Below the pieces are notes generated by a model that saw only the letters and a program-made list of their open reading frames with translations, was not told where the DNA came from and searched no databases. A stretch of 64,000 nucleotides of DNA from Paramagnetospirillum kuznetsovii (GTDB lineage: Bacteria; Pseudomonadota; Alphaproteobacteria; Rhodospirillales; Magnetospirillaceae), in NCBI RefSeq assembly GCF_003284725.1, contig NZ_PGTO01000008.1:87260-151259 (forward strand). Reading direction: 5' to 3'. A program made the position numbers and the translations under genes. This document shows, piece after piece, positions 47,684-56,816 of this stretch (position 1 is the stretch's first letter; every line of letters begins with the position of its first letter).

Positions 47684-49505
47684 GCGGCTCCGTCGCCGTC
47701 GTCAGCCACGCCGCCACCTCCGGCTCGACCAAGGGAGCGATCTCGGCCCGCACCCGCGCGTGATAGGCGTCGAGCCAGCCGACCTCCTCCTCGCTCAGCA
47801 CCGAAACATCCACCAGTCTGCGATCGATGGGCGCCAGGGTCAGTACGTCGAACCGCAACAGCGGCCACTCAGCGCCGCGCGGCGTGCCCGCCTCGACCAC
47901 ACAGATCAGATTCTCGATACGGATGCCGTAGGCGCCGACTTTATAGAAGCCGGGCTCGTTGGACAGGATCATTCCCGGCTTCAGGGCAATGGAATTTCCC
48001 ACCTTGGAAATACGCTGCGGCCCTTCGTGAACCGACAGATAGCTGCCGACGCCATGGCCGGTGCCGTGATCGTAATCCAGCCCGTCGGACCACAGCGGCC
48101 GCCGCGCCAGCACATCCAACTGGCTGCCGGTGGTTCCCACCGGAAACACCGCCATGGCCAGGGCGATATGGCCCTTCAGGACCAAGGTGAAGTGTCGCCG
48201 CTGGCGCGCCGTCGGATTGCCCACCGCGACGGTGCGGGTGATGTCGGTGGTACCGTCCAGATATTGGGCGCCCGAATCCACCAGATAAAGCTCGCCCGGC
48301 CGCAAGCGCCGATTGGTCTGCGCCGTCGAGCGGTAATGGACGATGGCTCCATTGGAACCGGCACCGGAAATGGTGGGAAACGACAACCCGCGGAAATTCG
48401 CGCCACGGCGACGGAATCCTTCCAGCGCATCAGCGGCCCCCAGTTCATCCACCTGGCCGCCGGGTGCATGGGCGTCCAGCCAGGCCAGGAAGCGCGCCAT
48501 GGCGGCACCGTCGCGACGATGCGCCGCCCGACTGCCATCCAATTCCACGGCGTTCTTACAGGCCTTGGGCAATTGGCAGGGATCGACGCCGCGTTCCACC
48601 TTGGCGCCTGCCGAATCCAGCCGGTCCTCCACCTGAGCCGGAGCGGTGCTTGAATCGATACGAACCCGCTTGGCGTCCCGGCCCAGCCGCCCCAAGGCGG
48701 CATCGAATCCGTCCGGCACCGTCAGCCTGATTTGGGAACCGAGATGCTCCGCCACCCCTGGCGGCACCTTGGCCGGGTCCACGAACCAGTCCACGGTGCC
48801 GTCGCCGTGCAGAATGGCGAAGGACAGCGGCAGCGGGGTATAGGCCACATCGCCGCCCCGGACGTTCAGCAGCCACGCAATGGATTCCGGCGATGTGATG
48901 ACGGCGGCATCAATCCGTTCCGCCACCAGCGCTGCGGCCACCTCCTTGCGCTTGGCGGCGGAGGAACGACCCGTCAGCGACTCGTCGTGCAGGCCGATGG
49001 GCGCCTTGGGCGGCGATGGCCGATCCGTCCATGCCACATCCAACGGATTGTCGGGACAGGCCACCAATTCGGCGCCGCGGCGCTCGCAGGCCAGCCGCAA
49101 GGCCTTGACCTGATCGGCGGTGTGCAGCCAGGGATCGAAGCCCAGCCGATCCCCCTCGGCCAATGTTTCACCGATCCAGCGGGGCGGCGGCTGGTCGATC
49201 AGGTGAAGGGGGTGAAACCGTTCCACGTCCACTTCGGCCCTGACCTGCAAGGTGTAACGGCCATCGACGAAAATAACGGCGCGGTCCAGCATCACCACCG
49301 CCATGCCGGCCGAACCGGTGAAACCCGTCAGCCATGCGAGGCGCTGGGCGGATGTCGGCACGTATTCGCCTTGATGCTCGTCGCTGCGCGGCACCACGAA
49401 GCCGGTCAGCCCGCGCCGCCGCAATTCCGCCCGCAGCGCCGCCAAACGCTCCGGCCCGGCGGGGCCGCTGATGCACTCGTCATTCATGAGCCTATCTGTT
49501 CCCAT
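47637..49505 (-). CDS. Xaa-Pro aminopeptidase (aminopeptidase P family, M24)
   Basis: This 622-residue enzyme releases the N-terminal residue before proline. Two creatinase-like N-terminal domains precede the catalytic fold. The metal ligands are in YLVDSGAQYLDGTTDITRT (two Asp), DHGTGHGVGSYL (His), MILSNEPGFY (Glu) and GIRIENLI (Glu). The size matches the long, three-domain form shared with eukaryotic cytosolic enzymes. The start is ATG 49505; ATG 49487 is also possible. The end shares 47 bases with the hemerythrin gene. Confidence 0.93.
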   Translation of the reverse strand: MGTDRLMNDECISGPAGPERLAALRAELRRRGLTGFVVPRSDEHQGEYVPTSAQRLAWLTGFTGSAGMAVVMLDRAVIFVDGRYTLQVRAEVDVERFHPLHLIDQPPPRWIGETLAEGDRLGFDPWLHTADQVKALRLACERRGAELVACPDNPLDVAWTDRPSPPKAPIGLHDESLTGRSSAAKRKEVAAALVAERIDAAVITSPESIAWLLNVRGGDVAYTPLPLSFAILHGDGTVDWFVDPAKVPPGVAEHLGSQIRLTVPDGFDAALGRLGRDAKRVRIDSSTAPAQVEDRLDSAGAKVERGVDPCQLPKACKNAVELDGSRAAHRRDGAAMARFLAWLDAHAPGGQVDELGAADALEGFRRRGANFRGLSFPTISGAGSNGAIVHYRSTAQTNRRLRPGELYLVDSGAQYLDGTTDITRTVAVGNPTARQRRHFTLVLKGHIALAMAVFPVGTTGSQLDVLARRPLWSDGLDYDHGTGHGVGSYLSVHEGPQRISKVGNSIALKPGMILSNEPGFYKVGAYGIRIENLICVVEAGTPRGAEWPLLRFDVLTLAPIDRRLVDVSVLSEEEVGWLDAYHARVRAEIAPLVEPEVAAWLTTATEPLRPPRSSRARGRNRP

Positions 49506-49769
49506 GGGAGGCTAGGAGTCCGTCCCATGAAACCTAGTGCATGACACCGCCATACGGTAGGGGCTGATTGCGGAAATCTACGTTCAAGCCCATGAAGGGG
49601 CGGATATCAACAGTCTAATATTGCAGCGCAATAGCCGTAGCATCCGCCCCCATCGAACAGGCCGAAAGTTGGCATCGAAAGGACAGACTTCAATCAATCT
49701 ATAATTTGATGTAAGATAGCCCTGTATTAACTTGTATTATTTATCTTTAGTTAGCAAAGGCAGGTTTAT

Positions 49770-50615
49770 ATGGGGGCGGAAAGTGCTGCTCCGGCGGTGG
49801 AAACCGATACCGCCATGCTCATGCGTGAGCCTGGGGGCAAACGGTGTCGCGGCGTCGCTGGCGTGGCCGTCCGCGCCCTGATCGATTTGCTCGACGAATC
49901 CGCCCATGACGGCGCCGTCACCATGGATGTGGTGCGCCGCATCGCCAACGCGGTTCTGTCGGCGCGCGGCCCGTTGTCCGAGTATTACGCCAATTGGGAA
50001 AGCGGTTGTGATTCCGCTTTCACCCTTCGCCGCATCGAACGCCAGCGGACGGATTTCATCGGCCGTATCATCACCCAACCCTTCGCGACCCTGCTGGACG
50101 ATCCGGATTCCGGCATCGAGCGCAAGAACCTCGCCCAATTCTTCGCCGCCGTGCGCATGATCATCGGCGAGGAGCCGTTCGAGAAGCTGCGCACCCGCGC
50201 CAACGAAGCCGCCGAGCGCCATCGCACGCCGGAATGCATGGTGGCATGGGAGGATTTCTATCGGGACTTCGATGTCTTGAACATCTTCGAGACCGTGGCC
50301 GTGGCCATCGCGCGCAGCTTCCGCCGGTTCGAGCCGCGCAAGGACTGGTTCCTGATCATCATGAATTCCAGCCCGTCCTCCGTCTCCACCGCGTCCAACG
50401 CCTTCATCCCCAAGAAGGCCGAGGACAAGCTGACCCGCGAATTCAACGAGGCCCAGATGAGCCGCCTTCTGCTGGCGCTGTTCTCTGAATTTCGGCTGGA
50501 AGCCTTTACGCCCGAACGCAAAGCCGCCTTCATGGAACGCTGGGGAAGCGAGCCGGAAAAGGTGTTCGGGCCGCTTTTCGTCAGCCTGCTGTCCATGGCC
50601 CCGGTCGGTTCCTAG
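49770..50615 (+). CDS. Hypothetical 281-residue protein
   Basis: I do not recognise this protein. It is soluble, has no signal peptide and is rich in helices. Notable segments are VRALIDLLDESAHDGAVTMDVVRRI, TLRRIERQRTDFIGRIITQP, WEDFYRDFDVLNIFETVAVAIARSF and DWFLIIMNSSPSSVSTASNAF. The upstream 264 bases (49506-49769) are unusually AT-rich, with TAATTTGATGTAAGATA-type sequence suited to a strong promoter. No ribosome site is obvious in front of ATG 49770. It precedes accA by 58 bases. Confidence 0.72.
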   Translation: MGAESAAPAVETDTAMLMREPGGKRCRGVAGVAVRALIDLLDESAHDGAVTMDVVRRIANAVLSARGPLSEYYANWESGCDSAFTLRRIERQRTDFIGRIITQPFATLLDDPDSGIERKNLAQFFAAVRMIIGEEPFEKLRTRANEAAERHRTPECMVAWEDFYRDFDVLNIFETVAVAIARSFRRFEPRKDWFLIIMNSSPSSVSTASNAFIPKKAEDKLTREFNEAQMSRLLLALFSEFRLEAFTPERKAAFMERWGSEPEKVFGPLFVSLLSMAPVGS

Positions 50616-50673
50616 CGGCGGATGCTGCGTCCCCTCTTGCCCCGAGACGCGGCTGCTAGTATGACTTGCCCCC

Positions 50674-51627
50674 ATGCATATCCTTGAATTTGAAAAGCCC
50701 ATCGCCGAGCTCGAGGGCAAAATCGAGGAGCTGCGGCACCTGTCCGATAGCGGCGACGTCAATATCGCCGACGAGGTGAGCAAGCTCCAGGCCAAGGTCG
50801 ACAAGCTGTTGCGCTCGACCTACGCCAAGCTCACGCCCTGGCAGAAGACGCAGGTGGCCCGCCACCCCGAGCGTCCGCACACGCTGGCCTATATGGAAGC
50901 CCTGATCGAGGACTTCACGCCCTTGGCGGGCGACCGCGCCTTCGGCGAGGACGAGGCCATCATCGGCGGCCTGGGCCGCTTCAAGGGCCGCTCGGTCATG
51001 GTCATCGGCCACGAAAAGGGCCACGACACCGAAAGCCGCATCAAGCACAATTTCGGCATGGCCAAGCCCGAGGGCTACCGCAAGGCGGTGCGCCTGATGG
51101 AAATGGCCGACCATTTCCAGGTTCCGGTGGTCACCCTGGTGGATACCGCTGGCGCCTATCCCGGTGTCGATGCCGAGGCGCGCGGCCAGGCCGAAGCCAT
51201 CGCGCGCTCCATCGAAACCTGCCTCGATATCCGCGTCCCCCTGGTCACCGTGATCATCGGCGAGGGCGGATCGGGCGGCGCCATCGCGCTGGCCTCGGCC
51301 AATACGGTGCTGATGCTGGAACACGCCATCTATTCGGTCATCAGCCCGGAAGGCTGCGCCTCCATCTTGTGGCGATCGGGCGAGAACGCCAAGGACGCCG
51401 CCGAACAATTGCGCCTGACCGCCCAGGATCTGCACAAGCTGGGCGTCATCGACGCGGTGATCCCCGAGCCCATGGGCGGCGCCCATCGCAACATCGACCT
51501 GATGTTCCAGACCCTGTCCATGTCGCTGGATTCCGCGCTGCGCGACCTGTCCGGCGTCGAGGGCGGCGTGCTGCGGGCGCGTCGGCGCGAAAAGTTCCTG
51601 GAGATGGGGCGGGCGGGTCTGTCGTGA
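50674..51627 (+). CDS. accA: Acetyl-CoA carboxylase carboxyltransferase subunit alpha
   Basis: AccA with AccD transfers carboxyl from biotin to acetyl-CoA to make malonyl-CoA for fatty acid synthesis. The product is 317 residues. It shows [35 protein letters not shown] with [44 protein letters not shown] and [10 protein letters not shown]. All blocks are intact. The stop overlaps the GTG of the glycosyltransferase. Confidence 0.97.
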   Translation: MHILEFEKPIAELEGKIEELRHLSDSGDVNIADEVSKLQAKVDKLLRSTYAKLTPWQKTQVARHPERPHTLAYMEALIEDFTPLAGDRAFGEDEAIIGGLGRFKGRSVMVIGHEKGHDTESRIKHNFGMAKPEGYRKAVRLMEMADHFQVPVVTLVDTAGAYPGVDAEARGQAEAIARSIETCLDIRVPLVTVIIGEGGSGGAIALASANTVLMLEHAIYSVISPEGCASILWRSGENAKDAAEQLRLTAQDLHKLGVIDAVIPEPMGGAHRNIDLMFQTLSMSLDSALRDLSGVEGGVLRARRREKFLEMGRAGLS

Positions 51628-52379
51628 CCGGCTTCGCCCTCCCCGAGCTGCCCCCGGAATTGTCGGTGGTGGTTCCCGTCAAGAACGAAGCCGAGAACAT
51701 CCTGCCGCTGTTGGGCGAAATCCACATGGCGCTCCAGGGCAAGGTCGTGTTCGAGGTGGTCTATGTGGATGACGGCTCGGACGATGCCACCCCGGCCACT
51801 CTCGACGAAGCGCGACTGATCCATCCCCGCCTTCATGTAATTCGCCACCAGGGAAGCTGCGGCCAGAGCCAGGCCGTCGCCACCGGCGTCAAGCACGCCC
51901 GCGGCAGCCTGATCGCCACCCTGGACGGCGACGGCCAGAATGACCCCGCCGACCTGCCTGCCCTGCTGGAACGCTGGCGCGCCGCCCCCGATTCCGTCCG
52001 CCCCGGCCTGATGATCACCGGCTGGCGGGCCAATCGCCGCGACAACGAAGTGCGGCGCCTGTCGTCCAAGATCGCCAATACCGTCCGCTCCAAGCTGCTG
52101 AACGACGGCAGCCCGGATTCCGGCAGCGGCATCAAACTGCTGCCCCGCGCCCTGTTCCTCGATCTGCCGCGCTTCAATCACATGCACCGCTTCATGGCGG
52201 CGCTGGTGATCCGCGCCGGGGGCTCGGTCCAGACGGTCAAGGTCAATCACCGCCCACGTGAACGCGGCGTTTCCAAATACGGGGTCTGGAACCGCCTTTG
52301 GGTCGGCATCGTCGATCTGTTCGGCGTCATGTGGCTGAACCGCCGGGCCAGCAATCCGGTGGTCGAGATAAGGGATTAA
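51624..52379 (+). CDS. Family 2 glycosyltransferase (DPM1/ArnC-like)
   Basis: From GTG 51624 the product is 251 residues. It has a GT-A fold: [30 protein letters not shown] and [20 protein letters not shown], the last holding the DXD-type metal site. [33 protein letters not shown] is the conserved DPM-like C-terminal block. It lacks the paired membrane helices of GtrB. It probably transfers a sugar to a polyprenyl phosphate. It overlaps accA by 4 bases. Confidence 0.88.
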   Translation: MTGFALPELPPELSVVVPVKNEAENILPLLGEIHMALQGKVVFEVVYVDDGSDDATPATLDEARLIHPRLHVIRHQGSCGQSQAVATGVKHARGSLIATLDGDGQNDPADLPALLERWRAAPDSVRPGLMITGWRANRRDNEVRRLSSKIANTVRSKLLNDGSPDSGSGIKLLPRALFLDLPRFNHMHRFMAALVIRAGGSVQTVKVNHRPRERGVSKYGVWNRLWVGIVDLFGVMWLNRRASNPVVEIRD

Positions 52380-52384
52380 GGCCC

Positions 52385-52451
52385 ATGCGGGCAAGATGCC
52401 CGCGCTCCTGGGGGCGGCATCTTGCTTGGAGCGCGGCCGTCCCTGCCGCCT
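52385..52451. repeat. REP-like GC-rich palindrome, copy 3 (diverged)
   Basis: GCGGGCAAGATGCCCGCGCTCC is a hairpin of the family type and is followed by GGAGCGCGGCCGTCC, the unit seen in copy 1. A GGCGGCATCTTGC segment between them can pair with the GCAAGATGCC part. It lies between the glycosyltransferase and TVP38 genes. Confidence 0.7.
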
Positions 52452-52475
52452 CGTTCCTTTACACTCGGTTGGATA

Positions 52476-53219
52476 ATGAATTCGCCAGATCCCCGTCACC
52501 CTCTCCTCAATCGCCGCGCCTTGGCGCGCGGTCTGGTCCTGATCGCCACCTTGGCGGCCGTGGGCTTCCTGATCGAGGGACTGGGGCTCAAGGACGCGTT
52601 GGACACCCATTGGGTGGATTCGGAAATTCGCGGCAAGGGACTGGGCGGCGACGCCTTGTTCGTGCTGGTGGGAGGTCTCGTCATCGCCATCGGCCTGCCG
52701 CGCCAGGCGGTGTGCTTCCTGGCCGGTTATGCCTTTGGCTTCGCCGAGGGGCTGCTGTGGTCCAGCCTGGCCTCGCTGCTGGGCTGCGTCAGCGCCTTTC
52801 TCTATGCCCGTGTCATGGGGCGCGATTTCGTCGCCGCCCGCTTTCCCGAGCGCATCGCCCGGCTGGACGCCTTCCTGGCGGGCAATACCTTGTCCATGAC
52901 CCTGCTGCTGCGCCTGCTGCCGGTGGGCAGCAATCTGTTGACCAATCTGGCGGCGGGCGTCTCGGGCGTCCTGGCGGTTCCGTTCTTTGTCGGATCATTG
53001 CTGGGCTATTTGCCCCAGACCATGGTTTTCGCCCTGCTGGGCAGCGGCATCCAGGTTGATCCGGTCTTTCGCATCGGCGCCAGCGTGATATTGTTCATCG
53101 CGTCCGGGGTGCTCGGCGTCTGGCTGTTCCAACGCTATCGTCGCGGACGCCACCTGGACGCCGCCACCGAAGCCGCTCTTGACGAGGTCCGCGATAATGA
53201 CGACAGCCAAGCCGTTTAA
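52476..53219 (+). CDS. TVP38/TMEM64 family (DedA-like) membrane protein
   Basis: The 247-residue inner-membrane protein has about five to six hydrophobic segments. The VTT-domain core is visible in GLPRQAVCFLAGYAFGFAEGLLWSSL, LARLDAFL and LRLLPVGSNLLTNLAAGVSGV. Members of this superfamily are thought to be lipid scramblases or transporters. The start is ATG 52476. Its C-terminus overlaps the lipoprotein gene start at 53197 by 23 bases. Confidence 0.88.
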   Translation: MNSPDPRHPLLNRRALARGLVLIATLAAVGFLIEGLGLKDALDTHWVDSEIRGKGLGGDALFVLVGGLVIAIGLPRQAVCFLAGYAFGFAEGLLWSSLASLLGCVSAFLYARVMGRDFVAARFPERIARLDAFLAGNTLSMTLLLRLLPVGSNLLTNLAAGVSGVLAVPFFVGSLLGYLPQTMVFALLGSGIQVDPVFRIGASVILFIASGVLGVWLFQRYRRGRHLDAATEAALDEVRDNDDSQAV

Positions 53220-53772
53220 GCTTCTCCTGGTCTTGGCCGCCCTGGCCTTGTCGGCCTGCACCGTCTCCAGCCCGGAGAACGGCGGCCCCAGCGGGGCATC
53301 GTCGGCCTCGGTCACCCGCGCCCGGGCCGAGCGCAATCAGGACGATTCCGTGGGACGCGCCGTGCTCGGCAGCCTGCGTCAAAGCGACGCGGCCGCCTTC
53401 AAGGGCGTGTCGGTGCTGGCCTGGGACGGCGCCATCCTGCTGGCCGGAGCCGTCGCCAAGCCCGAGCACCGCCGTCGCGCCGAGCAACTGGCCAAGGCGG
53501 TGGACGGCGTAAGGACGGTGCACAACGATCTGGTGCTCGACGAGAATCCCGCCGCCGCCGCCTTCGTTCCCGACATCGCCCGCGAACAGCGCATCTATGC
53601 GGGCCTGCTGGGAGAGGCCAAGGTCTCGGGGGCCTATGTGGTGCGCATGGTCGATGGCGTGGCCACCCTATTGGGAAGCGCCCGCTCGGCCGATGACGTG
53701 GCCGCCGCCATGGATTTCGCCCGCGACGCCGACGGTGTCAAATGGGTCGTCAATCACGTCGCGGTGAAATAG
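53197..53772 (+). CDS. BON-domain lipoprotein (OsmY/DolP-like)
   Basis: The 191-residue lipoprotein has signal KLLLVLAALALSACTVSS, and the LSAC cysteine is the lipidation site. Two BON domains follow at about 50-120 (LRQSDAAAFKGVSVLAWDGAILLAG) and 125-191 (GLLGEAKVSGAYVVRMVDG). The arrangement is like E. coli DolP, which guards outer-membrane integrity. ATG 53197 is chosen for the signal; an in-frame start at 53179 is less likely. It is coupled to the TVP38 gene. Confidence 0.85.
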   Translation: MTTAKPFKLLLVLAALALSACTVSSPENGGPSGASSASVTRARAERNQDDSVGRAVLGSLRQSDAAAFKGVSVLAWDGAILLAGAVAKPEHRRRAEQLAKAVDGVRTVHNDLVLDENPAAAAFVPDIAREQRIYAGLLGEAKVSGAYVVRMVDGVATLLGSARSADDVAAAMDFARDADGVKWVVNHVAVK

Positions 53773-53779
53773 CCGAATT

Positions 53780-54880
53780 CTAATGCTTGAGAGTGGCCAG
53801 CCACTCGTCCACCGCCGGAGCCATGGCCTTGCAGGTCAACGCGAAGGACGTCATCAGCTTGTCCTTCTCCTGCGTCATGTGCAGCAGCGAATCCACCTGC
53901 TTGCGCAAGATGTCCTTGGAAAAGGACGGAATGGATAGAAGCTGGGGCAGCCTGCCGCCGAACGCCGATTTCAGCGAAACGATCAGCACTTCCACCTTGT
54001 CGATGTTAAGGCGCTGGAACTCCGCCAGATTGTCGGGCGCGATATAGCACAGCACATCGCCGAAAATCTTGATCACCGACTTGTCCAGGGCGGCGCAGAC
54101 ATTGAAGAAGGCGGTGTCGCGGGCGAAGAACGCCCAGGCCTTGTCGCCGAGCGTCTGGCGATAGAACTGGTACATATCCTTGTTCCACACCGAAATGCCG
54201 TGGATGGCCTGGGGCCGGTCGGCCAGGATGGCGCCGAAATCGGCGCCCACCGCCGCCTTGGCCTTCTTCAGCTTCTCGGCGTCGAACTGGGACACCGCCT
54301 CGATATGGGCGACGGAGGGCAGCGCCACGATGTCTTCCCCGATCTCGATGATCTGGGGATAGGACAGATTGGAGCGATAGGCATCCAACAGCGGCAACTG
54401 CCAGCCGAAGGCGATATAGCGCGACAATTCGCGGATCTTGCGCTCTTCCACCGGGTCCACCGACAAGCGCTCCACCTGCTCGGTCTTCTTGATCAGGCCG
54501 AACATGCTCTTCTTGGTGATGGTCTCGGTGATGGTCTCCATGGGCTTGTCGGCCTCGAAGATCTTCTTGGCGCAGGTGCGCACCAGCAATTGCTGGATCT
54601 GGCCCAGGCTGACGCCGCAGATCAGCGGCGTCGATTCGTCGCGCACCGGCTTGCCGTCCTTGGCGCGCACGATATCGTCCACCTGATCGCGCTTGGCCTG
54701 GAAGGTCTCGATGAAGGATTGCAGCACATGCGGATCGGAAATGATCTGCTGGTAGACGATGGCCCCATCCACCGCCCCTGCCTGCTGAAACTTGGCGAGA
54801 ACCTTCTTCAAGCCCTCGATGACCGCCTTCTTGGTGTCCGTATCGATCTCGACCGGCGGTGGTAATGTAGCTACGGCCAT
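53780..54880 (-). CDS. Hypothetical 366-residue protein
   Basis: I do not recognise this protein. It is soluble and helix-rich, with no signal peptide. Segments include AVIEGLKKVLAKFQQAGAVDGAIVYQQI, GVSLGQIQQLLVRTCAKKIF, METITETITKKSMFGLIKKTEQVERL, LSRYIAFGWQLPLLDAYRSNL and HGISVWNKDMYQFYRQTLGDKAW. The start is ATG 54880. It converges on the BON lipoprotein with 7 bases between stops. Codon use matches neighbours, so it is a native gene. Confidence 0.78.
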   Translation of the reverse strand: MAVATLPPPVEIDTDTKKAVIEGLKKVLAKFQQAGAVDGAIVYQQIISDPHVLQSFIETFQAKRDQVDDIVRAKDGKPVRDESTPLICGVSLGQIQQLLVRTCAKKIFEADKPMETITETITKKSMFGLIKKTEQVERLSVDPVEERKIRELSRYIAFGWQLPLLDAYRSNLSYPQIIEIGEDIVALPSVAHIEAVSQFDAEKLKKAKAAVGADFGAILADRPQAIHGISVWNKDMYQFYRQTLGDKAWAFFARDTAFFNVCAALDKSVIKIFGDVLCYIAPDNLAEFQRLNIDKVEVLIVSLKSAFGGRLPQLLSIPSFSKDILRKQVDSLLHMTQEKDKLMTSFALTCKAMAPAVDEWLATLKH

Positions 54881-54940
54881 GAAGCCCCCAAACCCGCATT
54901 ATTTTTACTAGAGGCTAATGGTTTACTCCCATGGATATAA

Positions 54941-55855
54941 TCAGGCAAGCACGGGACTGAGGCGTATCCAGGTGAGTTCGTGCTTGTTGTGGGACAAATG
55001 CAGCAGGCGCGAGCCCGGAATGGCGGCGAATCGCCTCGCCGTTTCGAAATCGGTGTCGCCCTGGAATTTCAGGGTACAGATGAAATTGCCGGCCGTCCCC
55101 TCGGCCAGCCAGCGTTCCACCAGCCGCAGCAGCCGTTCCGGGTAGCAGATGACGTCGGAGCACAGCCAATCCACCGGACCGATCTCGGCCGGTTCCAGAC
55201 CGAAGGCGCTGCCCTGGCGATAATCCACATTGGGAAGCGCCGCGATGGCCGGGGCCAGGGGCGCCTTGTCGATGCTGATCACCCGCGCCCCGGTGGTGGC
55301 GAGAACCCAGGTCCACCCCCCCGGACTGGCGCCCAGGTCCAGACAGGTCTGCCCCGGTCCCGGCATATGCCCGGCCAGGGTCAAAGCCTCCCACAGCTTG
55401 AGATAGGCCCGGTTGGGCGGCGCCTGTCGGTCTTCCACGAATACCGCCTCGCCGTTGGGAAAGGGGCTGGAGCAGCGGGCCGAGGCCAGCACGGTCTTCT
55501 CGTCCAGCCAAGTGAACGAGCCCAGCGGCGCCGTCGGCGCGGCCTGGCCGAACACCAGCGGCTTGGCCGAGACCTTGGGAAGCTTGTCCACCAACAGGGC
55601 GGTGCGGCGGTGCAGATGGAAGTCGTAGGGCCACCAATTGCGCTGAATGGCCTTCAAGGCCTTGGCCGCCTCGCCGATGGAGGCGACCTCGAGCCGAACC
55701 GGGTCGAGCCAGATGTTCTGGGCCCAGGCGGCGGGGTGCGGCGGTCCCTCGGCGATGAACAGCCGACCGTATTCGGCCGAAACCTCGCCCAGTTCGGCGC
55801 GAAGATCGGCCTCGAAGCCCGGCGCGGCCAGATAGGCGGTGAAGACAGAGGTCAT
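54941..55855 (-). CDS. RlmM-like 23S rRNA 2'-O-methyltransferase
   Basis: From ATG 55855 the protein is 304 residues. The N-terminal part (SVFTAYLAAPGFEADLRAELGE) resembles the THUMP-like region of RlmM. The C-terminal RrmJ-type domain has the SAM motif CLDLGASPGGWTWVL and DWLCSDVICYPERLL, and the lysine in CTLKFQGDTD completes the K-D-K-type site. RlmM methylates C2498 of 23S rRNA; this copy is shorter than the E. coli protein. The open frame extends upstream through a REP element and is not coding there. Confidence 0.85.
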   Translation of the reverse strand: MTSVFTAYLAAPGFEADLRAELGEVSAEYGRLFIAEGPPHPAAWAQNIWLDPVRLEVASIGEAAKALKAIQRNWWPYDFHLHRRTALLVDKLPKVSAKPLVFGQAAPTAPLGSFTWLDEKTVLASARCSSPFPNGEAVFVEDRQAPPNRAYLKLWEALTLAGHMPGPGQTCLDLGASPGGWTWVLATTGARVISIDKAPLAPAIAALPNVDYRQGSAFGLEPAEIGPVDWLCSDVICYPERLLRLVERWLAEGTAGNFICTLKFQGDTDFETARRFAAIPGSRLLHLSHNKHELTWIRLSPVLA

Positions 55856-55876
55856 TGTTTGACGGCATTCATGGTG

Positions 55877-55945
55877 GTGCGGGCGAGACGCCCGCGCTCC
55901 GATGGGCGAATGCGCGGGGCTGGGAGCGCGGGCGTCCCGCCCGCG
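55877..55945. repeat. REP-like GC-rich palindrome, copy 4
   Basis: GTGCGGGCGAGACGCCCGCGCTCC and GGGAGCGCGGGCGTCCCGCCCGCGAG face each other around a short centre, between the lpxL end and the RlmM-like start. The layout matches copy 2 closely, so the unit is mobile or amplified as a pair. Confidence 0.8.
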
Positions 55946-55955
55946 AGAGCAACCG

Positions 55956-56816
55956 TCATTCCGGCCAGCGCCGATGTACCCACAGCCACTGGTCGGGATG
56001 TTCGCGCACCCACTCTTCCAGCAAGGCATTGATGCGGATCAGCAGCAAGCGGTTGTCGTCGTGGGGATCGCCGGTATGGGGGAATTCCATGGGCGGATAG
56101 ACGGTGAGGCGGAAATTGGCGCCCGTCAGGCGCTCGACCCGGGCTGGAACCAGCGGGCATTTGAACTTGGTGGCGAACTGGGCCACGGCCGGGGCCGTCA
56201 TGGCGTCGCGGCCGAAGAAGGGGATGGCAACCCCGTCATTCATCTTCTGGTCCACCAGCATGCCGAGATGGCCGCCCTGCTTCAGCACCAGAAGGGCCTG
56301 GCGGGCGCCTTCCGACCCCTTTTGGATCAAGGCCGTCGCCGCGCTCTTGCGGCCCCTGCGGTACAGATCCTCGATCCACGGATTGTTGGCGGCCCGATAG
56401 ACCAGATTGAGCGGCAGGCCACGGGCCACCGCCACCGCCCCGTTCAATTCCCAATTGCCCAAATGGCCGGAAATGAAGATGCCCGCCTGACCGTCGTCGC
56501 GCAAAAGATCGACATATTCGCCACCGATCAGCTCCACCCGCTGGGTGGAAATCTGCTCCAGATGGGGAAACTCTCCGGCGACACGGCCGATATTGTCCCA
56601 CATGCCGCGCAGGATGGTCTCGATCTCGGCCGCGCTCTTGTCGGGAAAGGCGCGGGCGAGGTTGCGCCGCCCGATGCGGCTGGCCCCCATCAGCGGCCCG
56701 ATGGTCCGCGCCAGCCAGCCCCCCGCCGCCGAGGCGGCATCCAGCGGCAACAGCCCGAACAGCCCCCAAATGATCCGGGCGGCGAGATATTCCAGGCGCT
56801 GGCGAAAACGCTTCAC
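55956..56816 (-). CDS. lpxL: Lipid A biosynthesis late acyltransferase (LpxL/HtrB family)
   Basis: The 286-residue membrane-associated enzyme adds a secondary acyl chain to Kdo-lipid A. It has an N-terminal hydrophobic anchor (ARIIWGLFGLLPLDAASAAGG). The acyltransferase box is FISGHLGNWELNGA (H-X4-E), followed by LVYRAANNPWIEDLYRR, GMLVDQKMNDGVAIPFFG and a C-terminal PDQWLWVHRRWP. It overlaps lpxK by 4 bases. It could be an LpxL or LpxM type; sequence alone does not decide. Confidence 0.92.
   Translation of the reverse strand: MKRFRQRLEYLAARIIWGLFGLLPLDAASAAGGWLARTIGPLMGASRIGRRNLARAFPDKSAAEIETILRGMWDNIGRVAGEFPHLEQISTQRVELIGGEYVDLLRDDGQAGIFISGHLGNWELNGAVAVARGLPLNLVYRAANNPWIEDLYRRGRKSAATALIQKGSEGARQALLVLKQGGHLGMLVDQKMNDGVAIPFFGRDAMTAPAVAQFATKFKCPLVPARVERLTGANFRLTVYPPMEFPHTGDPHDDNRLLLIRINALLEEWVREHPDQWLWVHRRWPE

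Noticed and set aside
54941..56029. Extension of the RlmM-like frame through the REP element
   Set aside because: The extra 58 codons translate palindromic repeat DNA and lack homology; the family start is at 55855.
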